From Bacteroidota bacterium (lineage in GTDB: Bacteria; Bacteroidota; Bacteroidia; Cytophagales; Cytophagaceae), in the NCBI GenBank assembly GCA_023391415.1, contig JAEWAY010000036.1:248001-312000 (forward strand): a stretch of 64,000 nt of DNA, read 5' to 3'. Shown one piece after another: positions 45,547 to 53,103 of this stretch (within the stretch, counting starts at the first letter, position 1; each line of letters opens with the position of its first letter). The notes under the pieces are model-generated. The model worked only from the letters and a program-made list of their open reading frames with translations, was not told the DNA's origin and made no database searches. The position numbers and the translations under genes are program-made.

Positions 45547-46938
45547 TTAAAAAGGTTTAGGCGCCTGAGTCTCGAGAGAATAAAAAGTCTCAAAAATAGT
45601 TGACCCTCTAACCACATTATAATCAAATCGGACCTCCCGGCTACCACCATTGGCCGCGAACGTATGCAGACTTACCTCCTGCCGGCCCTCGTTCAAAGGC
45701 ACCCGGGTGTAATGGATCGAATTGGGCAAGGTAGACCAGTAACGTGTATCCGCCTTTTCCGATACGGCGTTCAATATCCCCAAAGCGGCGCCTAATTCAG
45801 CGTTTTGCTGTCGGACTTTTAGTTCCGCCGCTTTTTTCAGCGCGAAACGCAGCAAACTTGTAGTCAACTCTATATGCATACGATCCCGAAGCGACTTGAT
45901 CGCGATCTGCTCCACATCCTCCGCCATCTCAAGTTCGTATTGTTTGCCGGCCGCTTTCACAGTACCTCGGGTAAATACAGGCTCCCGCCTGACATAAGTA
46001 GGAAACGCGATCCGGATCATCCGCATATCTTTCAGACCGGAAGATTGATACTGCTGGTCGTTCATCTGAAAAGTATACGCCATTCCCAGTTCATTATTGG
46101 TAAACACTACATGATTGGCGCCCGGAGCCCGATTGACCGCGAAATTAATACTCCACTCCGACTTAATCGGCCCCAGACCGGATTGCCATAGAAATATGAC
46201 CTCCGCGTCCGCTTTCGCCGAAGGCTTATAGGTAAATCCAAACTCCTTTTCATACATGGCTACATCTCCGGCAAATCCCATCACATAGGCGGTACGAAGC
46301 AAATCCTTCTTAAGCTGCGCCGGCGGATCCATACCAAATAGCTCACTATAATCTTCCTTATAAATCTGATACGAGTTCCTATACGCTATAAACGCGTTGT
46401 TGATATCTCCGTTGACATCATAGATCAGTCCCATTAATAAATGAATAAACGCGTCCCGCTTGTACTTCCTGTCTGATTTATATTTGCTCTCCAGTTTATT
46501 CAGCTCAATATCCATTCGTTTGCATTCCACCAGCGCTTTTTCCCGTTCATTCATCCGAAGAAAATTCAGCGCTTTGTAGTAATGTATAAAAAGCAATTCA
46601 AAACTTTCCCCTTTATAGGCGACCATCGTAGGATTCGTGAGTAAGGCGACGCCTTCATTCAGATAGTTTTTTTGCAAGTCGTCCGCCAGACGATACGCTT
46701 CCTCAAAGAAAGTATTGCTTTCCGGATAGTTTCCCAGCATTGAAGCCACCATTCCTCTATTGAGCAAAACCAGCAGCTTATCCTTCCGATGCTTTTTTAC
46801 ATCTTTGGAAATATATTTATAGGCTTCCTCCATCCTTCCTGTCTGAAAGTATTCGTTAAACCTTATATTCCGCTGATAATAAGTGGCGCAAGAATACAGG
46901 AACAATGGAAAAATAAAGAGAATCGCTACTTTCCGCAT
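45547..46938 (-). CDS. COG3014-type lipoprotein with tetratricopeptide-like repeats
   Basis: A 463-residue lipoprotein. The in-frame ATG at 46938 opens the signal MRKVAILFIFPLFLYSC (lipobox LYSC); an upstream start at 46968 would add ten residues. The N-terminal part has TPR-like helices (FNEYFQTGRMEEAYKYI, LLVLLNRGMVASMLGNYPES) as in the COG3014 group. The rest is beta-rich (TRGTVKAAGKQYELEMAEDV) and ends with VRGSTIFETFYSLETQ. It precedes an LpoB-like gene with 81 bp between them, read in the same direction. COG3014-LpoB pairs occur in other bacteria; a role in the envelope with LpoB is likely but undefined. Confidence 0.83.
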   Translation of the reverse strand: MRKVAILFIFPLFLYSCATYYQRNIRFNEYFQTGRMEEAYKYISKDVKKHRKDKLLVLLNRGMVASMLGNYPESNTFFEEAYRLADDLQKNYLNEGVALLTNPTMVAYKGESFELLFIHYYKALNFLRMNEREKALVECKRMDIELNKLESKYKSDRKYKRDAFIHLLMGLIYDVNGDINNAFIAYRNSYQIYKEDYSELFGMDPPAQLKKDLLRTAYVMGFAGDVAMYEKEFGFTYKPSAKADAEVIFLWQSGLGPIKSEWSINFAVNRAPGANHVVFTNNELGMAYTFQMNDQQYQSSGLKDMRMIRIAFPTYVRREPVFTRGTVKAAGKQYELEMAEDVEQIAIKSLRDRMHIELTTSLLRFALKKAAELKVRQQNAELGAALGILNAVSEKADTRYWSTLPNSIHYTRVPLNEGRQEVSLHTFAANGGSREVRFDYNVVRGSTIFETFYSLETQAPKPF

Positions 46939-47019
46939 ACAACTTCTCGCAAAACAATAAATGGGCAAAAGAAGCTTATCCCAAGCGCCCCTTACCCATT
47001 CAGAACAACATTATGTAAA

Positions 47020-47607
47020 TCAATTCTTGATGTATTTCTTAATCTTCTTGTCCCCGATCCAGACCAGTTCATTGGTCTCCATATCAGCCAATTCAAGATT
47101 GATCTGATAGAAAACCACCTTTCTGTTACCTTCCTGATCGACGATGGAATTGATATTTCCAAAAAGCATATAGTCGGCCCCAAGCTCCCTACCCCATCTT
47201 TTCTGCGTCTCCTGCGAAGCGAACTGCTGCTGGTCAGCTCTCTCCTCCCTGATTTTCTCACGGAATTCCGCGTTCTGCACTACCCGTACCGTAGCCGTAT
47301 TGATAAGCTCCCTCTCCACATCCTTTATAAAAGTTTCCGCCTCGATGTGCTCATGACTCTTGTTGGTAATCATGCCGACGATCATTACCGGCTTCTTTCC
47401 CGTACGCTGAAAAAAGGATTCCCTCCAGGGGCGATTAATCATATCCTTACTCATTTCCTCCGCTACCAGTCTGGAATCCACATCGTTCCAACGACCACTA
47501 AGGTCAATCTGCTGCTGAGCGCTTACCCGGGTGACAGTTTTTTTTGTACAGGAAAACATAGCCGATACCAGAACCAGCCATGTTGTAACTCTTAAAAGTC
47601 CGATCAT
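47020..47607 (-). CDS. LpoB-like penicillin-binding protein activator, lipoprotein
   Basis: A 195-residue outer-membrane lipoprotein with lipobox MFSC (Cys at residue 20). Family motifs: LSGRWNDVDSRLVAEEM, KPVMIVGMITNKSHEHI, FIKDVERELINTATVRVV, WGRELGADYMLFGNI and FYQINLELADMETNELVWIG. In E. coli LpoB activates PBP1b; the homologue here probably works with peptidoglycan synthase and the adjacent COG3014-type lipoprotein. No penicillin-binding protein gene lies in the window. Confidence 0.9.
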   Translation of the reverse strand: MIGLLRVTTWLVLVSAMFSCTKKTVTRVSAQQQIDLSGRWNDVDSRLVAEEMSKDMINRPWRESFFQRTGKKPVMIVGMITNKSHEHIEAETFIKDVERELINTATVRVVQNAEFREKIREERADQQQFASQETQKRWGRELGADYMLFGNINSIVDQEGNRKVVFYQINLELADMETNELVWIGDKKIKKYIKN

Positions 47608-47666
47608 ATTAATTAGATAAAACGTTATACGAATTTAAATAAAATTCAAAAATCCTGCCGAAACCG

Positions 47667-48314
47667 TCAGGACAATGTTTTTAGCCCCTCAATCGCCTTT
47701 TCAGGGCTTGGACTGGCAAATACGTAATTGCCCGCCACAAGCGCGTCCGCGCCCGCCTCCGCCAGTTGTTTTCCCGTCACATCGTTGACTCCTCCATCCA
47801 CTTCAATAAGCGCGGATGAACCACTGGCCCCGATGAGCGCTTTTACATCCTTTACCTTCCGGATCGCTCCCGATATAAACTTCTGACCTCCAAAACCGGG
47901 ATTAACGCTCATAACCAGAACAATATCCAGATCAGTGATTATATTTTCCAGTACGCTGACCGGGGTATGCGGGTTGATAGCTACACCCGCCTTGATTCCC
48001 AGGTCCTTAATTTCCTGTATTACACGATGCAAATGTACGCAAGCCTCCGCGTGTACCGTAATAATGGAAGCTCCCGCCTCCTTGAAGGCTTTCAGGTATT
48101 TTTCAGGCTGAACAATCATCAGATGCACATCCAGCGGCTTTCGAGCGACCTTATTAATCGCCGCGGTGACCGGTAAGCCAAACGAGATGTTAGGCACAAA
48201 GACACCATCCATGATATCCACATGAATCCAATCAGCCTGACTGTTGTTTAGCATCTCAACATCCCGCCTTAAATCCGCGAAGTCTGCTGAAAGTATAGAA
48301 GGGGCAATAATCAT
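47667..48314 (-). CDS. rpe: Ribulose-phosphate 3-epimerase
   Basis: A 215-residue TIM-barrel enzyme interconverting ribulose 5-phosphate and xylulose 5-phosphate in the pentose phosphate pathway. Motifs: IIAPSILSADFADLRRDVEM, WIHVDIMDGVFVPNISFG (metal His and Asp), PLDVHLMIVQPEKY, ITVHAEACVHLHR, VLVMSVNPGFGGQKFI and IEVDGGVNDVTG. I chose ATG 48314 because the family starts there; an in-frame ATG at 48383 would add 23 residues with no counterpart. It uses the same pathway as the split transketolase in this window. Confidence 0.96.
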   Translation of the reverse strand: MIIAPSILSADFADLRRDVEMLNNSQADWIHVDIMDGVFVPNISFGLPVTAAINKVARKPLDVHLMIVQPEKYLKAFKEAGASIITVHAEACVHLHRVIQEIKDLGIKAGVAINPHTPVSVLENIITDLDIVLVMSVNPGFGGQKFISGAIRKVKDVKALIGASGSSALIEVDGGVNDVTGKQLAEAGADALVAGNYVFASPSPEKAIEGLKTLS

Positions 48315-48400
48315 TAGAATATAATTTGGAACAAGATAACAATATAACCGCTCTAAAACATTTATATTTTGAGATCGGGACATGCTTTTTTTGAAAAAGA

Positions 48401-48425
48401 AAAAGCCCTACACAGGCAGGGCTTT
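48401..48425 (-). terminator. Terminator after rplT
   Basis: AAAGCCCT and AGGGCTTT form a stem; read on the minus strand a T-rich tract follows. It lies 29 bp beyond the rplT stop and ends the thrS-infC-rpmI-rplT block. Confidence 0.8.
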
Positions 48426-48453
48426 CACTTACTTATAGCAATAAGCTGAACGC

Positions 48454-48798
48454 TTATTTTACTTTATCGACAATCGCCTTAAACGCCGCCGCGTCATTGG
48501 CCGCGAGATCAGCAAGAACTTTTCTGTTGACAGTGATCTCGGACTTGGACAACAATCCCATCAACTGGGAGTAGGACAATCCGTTTTCGCGAGCCGCCGC
48601 GTTAATTCTCTGAATCCAAAGGGCTCTGAATTCTCTCTTCTTTTGCTTTCTGTCTTTCGTGGCGTAAACCATCGCCTTGTCAACGGCGTTTTTCGCGACG
48701 GTCCAAACATTTTTTCTTCTACCGAAAAATCCTTTAGCGGATTTTAGGGTCTTTTTTCTTCTGGCTCTGGAAGCCACTGATGGTACTGATCTTGGCAT
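48454..48798 (-). CDS. rplT: 50S ribosomal protein L20
   Basis: A 114-residue, very basic protein of normal length: MPRSVPSVASRARRKKTLK, GFFGRRKNVWTVAKNAVDKA, FRALWIQRINAAARENGLSY and ELSYSQLMG-like region with NRKVLADLA. It binds 23S rRNA early in 50S assembly. It is the last gene of the infC-rpmI-rplT operon, followed by a terminator. In other bacteria L20 also represses this operon by binding its mRNA; no such leader was identified here. Confidence 0.98.
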   Translation of the reverse strand: MPRSVPSVASRARRKKTLKSAKGFFGRRKNVWTVAKNAVDKAMVYATKDRKQKKREFRALWIQRINAAARENGLSYSQLMGLLSKSEITVNRKVLADLAANDAAAFKAIVDKVK

Positions 48799-48895
48799 TT
48801 TTTTGTGCTTTTTGGATTACGGCGTTCTCAATATTGAATCTTTAAGCCGGTCTCCTGGTGTAACAATTGGAACCTCTTCTAATTCGTTTTACCGA

Positions 48896-49090
48896 TTAGA
48901 GTCTAAGCATCGCCTTCACATTGTTCATGTCGGCGTCGCTTACCAGGGTAGCGTGGGTAAGGCCTCTTTTACGCTTGGTTTCCTTCTTGGTAAGAATATG
49001 GCTTTTGAAAGCGTGCTTTCTCTTGATCTTACCGGTACCCGTAATTTTAAACCTTTTTTTCGCTCCTGATTTTACTTTTACTTTTGGCAT
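48896..49090 (-). CDS. rpmI: 50S ribosomal protein L35
   Basis: A 64-residue basic ribosomal protein: MPKVKVKSGAKKRFKITGTG, KIKRKHAFKSHILTKKETKR and a C-terminal DMNNVKAML. It is the middle gene of infC-rpmI-rplT, in the conserved order. No Shine-Dalgarno sequence precedes it, unlike infC. Confidence 0.98.
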   Translation of the reverse strand: MPKVKVKSGAKKRFKITGTGKIKRKHAFKSHILTKKETKRKRGLTHATLVSDADMNNVKAMLRL

Positions 49091-49119
49091 TTTGGTTTAT
49101 TATTTACTACTACTACTAA

Positions 49120-49680
49120 TTATTTCTTGGGTGTGGCCACCTTTGGAGACAACATCAAAATCATACGTTTCCCTTCCAGCTTAGGCAAATCTTCCACTTT
49201 TGCCACTTCCTCGAGGGCCTGCGCGAACTTTAACAACAAAATCTCACCACGTTCCTTGAATACGATCGTACGTCCATGAAAATGCACATAAGCCTTTACT
49301 TTAAAGCCACTCTTAAGAAAGCTCATAGCGTGCTTTAGCTTAAATTCAAAATCATGCTCGTCCGTATTCGGACCAAAACGAATCTCCTTAAGAATTACTT
49401 TATGAGCTTTTGACTTCAGCTCTTTCTGCTTCTTTTTCTGATCGTATTTAAATTTGGAATAGTCTATGATCTTGACTACGGGAGGATCCGCGTTAGGAGC
49501 AATTTCCACCAGATCAAGACCTTCGCTCTGAGCTATTTCCAACGCTTCCCGCGTCGGTAATACTCTTGGTTCAACCCCATCCTGAACGAGACGTACCTTG
49601 GGTACACGAATCTTTTCGTTGATTCTATGCTCGTCTTCTTTCTTTCTAAATGGCGCCCTGCCCTGCTGTTGTTGTTTCAA
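49120..49680 (-). CDS. infC: Translation initiation factor IF-3
   Basis: A 186-residue protein of normal length. Both domains are visible: RINEKIRVPKVRLVQDGV and LDLVEIAPNADPPVVKIIDY (N-domain), a lysine-rich linker, and VILKEIRFGPNTDEHDFEFK with VKAYVHFHGRTIVFKERGE (C-domain). IF-3 promotes subunit dissociation and start-codon selection. The start is TTG at 49680; no in-frame ATG lies near the N-terminus. AGGAGG stands at 49684-49689, three bases before the TTG. Both features are unusual in this genome and suggest translational autoregulation. In E. coli infC also uses a non-ATG start (AUU) for this purpose. Confidence 0.95.
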   Translation of the reverse strand: MKQQQQGRAPFRKKEDEHRINEKIRVPKVRLVQDGVEPRVLPTREALEIAQSEGLDLVEIAPNADPPVVKIIDYSKFKYDQKKKQKELKSKAHKVILKEIRFGPNTDEHDFEFKLKHAMSFLKSGFKVKAYVHFHGRTIVFKERGEILLLKFAQALEEVAKVEDLPKLEGKRMILMLSPKVATPKK

Positions 49681-49683
49681 AGT

Positions 49684-49689
49684 CCTCCT
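49684..49689 (-). promoter_or_regulatory. Strong Shine-Dalgarno sequence before infC
   Basis: AGGAGG on the minus strand, three bases upstream of the TTG start. Of the neighbouring genes rpmI, rplT, thrS and rpsA, none has such a site. Confidence 0.7.
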
Positions 49690-49759
49690 AAGTTTTCAAA
49701 TATTTTAAAACAGATTGCAAATATGAGAATAATTTAACTTATAGTAAAAATATATAAAG

Positions 49760-51700
49760 TTAATTTTTGTTTATTTCCTTATTTACTTCGTTCTGGAACA
49801 TCTCTTTGAAAGCGCCTACGGTCATACTACCCAAGTCGCCCTGACCATGCTTACGAATGGCGACCATGCCATCCGCCATCTCTTTTTCTCCGACAATAAG
49901 CATAAAAGGCACTTTTTTCACTTCCGCGTCGCGTATCTTTCTACCGATTTTTTCATCGCGATGATCGACATAACCAGTAATATCAAGCTCTTCCAGCGCG
50001 TTATACACTTCCTGAGCGTAACCGGCGAATTTTTCGGAAATAGGCAATACCGCGATCTGCTCGGGAGAAAGCCACAATGGGAAATTGCCCGCGCAATGCT
50101 CGATCAATACCGCGACAAAACGTTCGAGAGAGCCGAAGGGAGCCCGGTGAATCATTACGGGACGATGCTTCTGATTATCCGATCCGATGTATTCCAGACT
50201 AAACCGTTCCGGTAACTGATAATCCACCTGAATAGTTCCCAGTTGCCACTGCCTACCCAACGCGTCCTTGACCATAAAGTCCAGCTTGGGGCCATAAAAA
50301 GCCGCTTCGCCCAGCTCAGTGATCGTTGTAAGCCCCTTTTCCTTCGTCGCCTCAATAATATCCCTTTCCGCCTGATCCCATTGCGCGTCGGAGCCGATAT
50401 ACTTGTCTTTATTCTCCGGATCCCTCAATGAAATCTGAGCCGTATAATGTTCGAACCCCAGAGACCGGAACACATACAGCACCAGATCTATCACCTTTTT
50501 AAACTCTTCCTTTACCTGATCCGGACGGCAAAATATGTGGGCGTCGTCTTGCGTAAAACCTCTGACTCTCGTCAATCCATGCAATTCTCCACTTTGTTCA
50601 TAGCGATACACCGTCCCAAACTCAGCCAGACGCAAAGGCAAGTCCTTATAAGAGCGTGGTTTCGTCTTATAAATCTCACAATGGTGCGGACAGTTCATCG
50701 GCTTCAGCAAAAACTCTTCGTCTTCATTTGGAGTATGGATGGGCTGAAACGAATCGGCTCCATATTTTTCATAATGGCCTGATGTAATATACAACTGTTT
50801 ATGACCAATGTGAGGCGTAATCACCGGCGAATATCCCGAACGCGTCTGGGCTTTACGCAAAAAACCAACAAGACGCTCCCGGAGAGTAGCTCCTTTAGGC
50901 AACCATAGTGGAAGTCCCATGCCTACTTTTTCAGAAAACGCGAACAACTCCAATTCTTTTCCAAGTTTACGATGATCGCGTTTCTTCGCTTCTTCCAGCA
51001 TATGCAGATATTCGGACAACTCTTTCTGCTTCGGAAAGGTGATAGCGTATATCCTTGTCAGTTGCTTTCTCTTCTCATCGCCGCGCCAGTACGCGCCGGC
51101 GACATTGAGCAACTTAACCGCTTTTATAAAACTGGTATCCGGGATATGAGGTCCCCGACACAAATCGACAAAATCGCCTTGTGAATAGAATGTAATCGAC
51201 CCGTCCTGCAAATCCTTGATAAGGTCAAGTTTATATTCATCTCCTTTCGTCTCAAAATACGCGACGGCTTTCGCTTTTGAGACTTCCTCTCTCACAAAAG
51301 CGCTTTTTCGCCTGGCCAGTTCCAGCATCTTGTCTTCGATCACCTTAAACTCATCCTGCGAAAACACCTTCTCTCCAAAATCAACATCGTAGTAAAAGCC
51401 ATTCTCTATAGCCGGCCCAATACCAAACTTGATTCCAGGATAGAGCGATTCCAAGGCTTCCGCCATAAGATGCGCGGAAGAATGCCAAAACGTCGATCTT
51501 CCTTCCGTATCGTTCCAGGTCAGAAGCTTGACCCTCGCGTCTTTGTCAATAGGTCTCGAAGCATCCCAGACCTCGTCGTCCACCTTCGCCGCCAGTACAT
51601 TTCTGGCCAAACCCTCGCTGATGGAAAGCGCTACATCATAGCTGGTAACACCTTTTTCAAATTCTTTTATAGTGCCATCGGGCAACGTAATCCGGATCAT
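49760..51700 (-). CDS. thrS: Threonyl-tRNA synthetase
   Basis: A 646-residue class II synthetase of normal full length. The order is TGS domain (residues 1-60, MIRITLPDGTIKEFEKGVTS), editing domain with FWHSSAHLMAEALE (HxxxH) and SAD part, then the catalytic core with FLKPMNCPHHCEIYK, YRYEQSGELHGLTRVRGFTQ and a zinc Cys in NCPHH. The anticodon-binding domain is at the C-terminus (IAVLPISEKFAGYAQ). It overlaps the upstream TPR lipoprotein gene by four bases (ATGA), so it is translationally coupled to it. It is followed after 79 bp by infC. Confidence 0.98.
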   Translation of the reverse strand: MIRITLPDGTIKEFEKGVTSYDVALSISEGLARNVLAAKVDDEVWDASRPIDKDARVKLLTWNDTEGRSTFWHSSAHLMAEALESLYPGIKFGIGPAIENGFYYDVDFGEKVFSQDEFKVIEDKMLELARRKSAFVREEVSKAKAVAYFETKGDEYKLDLIKDLQDGSITFYSQGDFVDLCRGPHIPDTSFIKAVKLLNVAGAYWRGDEKRKQLTRIYAITFPKQKELSEYLHMLEEAKKRDHRKLGKELELFAFSEKVGMGLPLWLPKGATLRERLVGFLRKAQTRSGYSPVITPHIGHKQLYITSGHYEKYGADSFQPIHTPNEDEEFLLKPMNCPHHCEIYKTKPRSYKDLPLRLAEFGTVYRYEQSGELHGLTRVRGFTQDDAHIFCRPDQVKEEFKKVIDLVLYVFRSLGFEHYTAQISLRDPENKDKYIGSDAQWDQAERDIIEATKEKGLTTITELGEAAFYGPKLDFMVKDALGRQWQLGTIQVDYQLPERFSLEYIGSDNQKHRPVMIHRAPFGSLERFVAVLIEHCAGNFPLWLSPEQIAVLPISEKFAGYAQEVYNALEELDITGYVDHRDEKIGRKIRDAEVKKVPFMLIVGEKEMADGMVAIRKHGQGDLGSMTVGAFKEMFQNEVNKEINKN

Positions 51701-53058
51701 GGTTCTCCTTGTTGCTTTTTATTTTTTTTCTTCTTTTTATTCTTATCCGAATCCTCGTCCGTATTGGAAACGGGAGTCTCCTGGCCGCCACGTACGGAGT
51801 CCGGGGAGCGGTTTTCTTGAACCGGAGTCTCCTGAACGGGATCAGGAACCTCCTTCACCGCGGGTTCAAGCACGGGCGCCGGCCTGGCGGAATCTTTCTT
51901 TGCCGGTTGTTTTACAGGCGACTTTTTTACCTCCGGAGGCGACGATACCGGAGCTTTAAGGGCTGGCGCGGAATCCTTAACAACAACCTCTAACGAGTCC
52001 GGCTCTTTTACTATGGGTCTCAAACGCTCGTACAACCGCTCGAGATCGCTCCTGACAGCCATGTCGGACGAATCCAGTCTCAAAACTTGTTCAAAGTAGA
52101 GTATAGCCTCCGCGTTCTCGCCATTCTTTTCCGCTATTTCGGCCAACAAGAGATTGACCCGCTTATTTCTACGCGCTCTGGTCACATAGCGTTTCAGATA
52201 ACTCCTAGCCTTGTCTTCCTGGCCAACCGAAAAATAATACACCCCCAAGGTCTCCAACGCGGGCAAATACGCCGAATCGAGCGCGACCGCCGACTCATAA
52301 GCGACCATAGCCGCCCCTTGAAACCCCATACGCTCCAGCGACTTCCCATGATAAAAGAATAAAGCGGCCCGATCTTCCGCGGACCTGAGCCCTCGCACGA
52401 TATATACTTGCGCCGAATCATCCTTACGCTGGTTGATATAGATCGCCGCCATCGAGGCGTATGAATTCGCGTACTCGGGTTTCCGTTCGATCGCCCCTCG
52501 CAACTTCGCTATTCCGGCGAGCGTATCACCATCACGAAAATTCTTCTCCGCGCCCAGGTATAGCGTCTCCGCGTTGTGAGGCGCCAGACGCGACGCTTTT
52601 ATCGTATAATCGTCAGCCTGCCGAATATCGCCCAACATATAACTTAACTCGGCCAGCAATATATATAGATCCGGACTGGTATCACCTTGACCCGAAGCTT
52701 TTCGACCATATTCCAATGCCTCGGCGTAGTAACCCGCCTCTTTGAGCAAATACGCCTTATAATACAAATACCCGGCATTGTAACCATCATGATCAAGCGC
52801 CTTGTCCATATCGGCCAACGCCTCCCTATAGCTTTTATAATCCGCGTATATTCTGGCCCGCCGATAATATAAGGAAGCATTGTCGGGATCATCTTCGATC
52901 GCCTGATCCATGCTCACCAGCATGGATTCTTTATGCCTGATCGAATGAAACGCCTGATCAAGTACCGGTATATCCCCACGGTCTTGCTTTCCATCACAGG
53001 AAAACAAAAACACTCCCAAAAAGAGACTGAAACCGATACATATCCAAACCCATTTCAT
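51697..53058 (-). CDS. TPR-repeat lipoprotein
   Basis: A 453-residue lipoprotein. ATG 53058 begins MKWVWICIGFSLFLGVFLFSC (lipobox LFSC); an in-frame TTG at 53070 would add four residues. About nine TPR units are seen (YYRRARIYADYKSYREALAD, AGYYAEALEYGRKASGQG, YLGAEKNFRDGDTLAGIAKL, LLLAEIAEKNGENAEAILYF) up to residue 345. After that comes a Pro/Lys/Ser/Glu-rich, low-complexity tail ending KKKKKNKKQQGEP. It is probably a protein-interaction platform in the periplasm or outer membrane. Its stop overlaps the thrS start (ATGA). Confidence 0.86.
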   Translation of the reverse strand: MKWVWICIGFSLFLGVFLFSCDGKQDRGDIPVLDQAFHSIRHKESMLVSMDQAIEDDPDNASLYYRRARIYADYKSYREALADMDKALDHDGYNAGYLYYKAYLLKEAGYYAEALEYGRKASGQGDTSPDLYILLAELSYMLGDIRQADDYTIKASRLAPHNAETLYLGAEKNFRDGDTLAGIAKLRGAIERKPEYANSYASMAAIYINQRKDDSAQVYIVRGLRSAEDRAALFFYHGKSLERMGFQGAAMVAYESAVALDSAYLPALETLGVYYFSVGQEDKARSYLKRYVTRARRNKRVNLLLAEIAEKNGENAEAILYFEQVLRLDSSDMAVRSDLERLYERLRPIVKEPDSLEVVVKDSAPALKAPVSSPPEVKKSPVKQPAKKDSARPAPVLEPAVKEVPDPVQETPVQENRSPDSVRGGQETPVSNTDEDSDKNKKKKKNKKQQGEP

Positions 53059-53103
53059 ATAAACACCCAAATGTATATATTTTTTTGATTTTGTTACGAG
53101 AAA

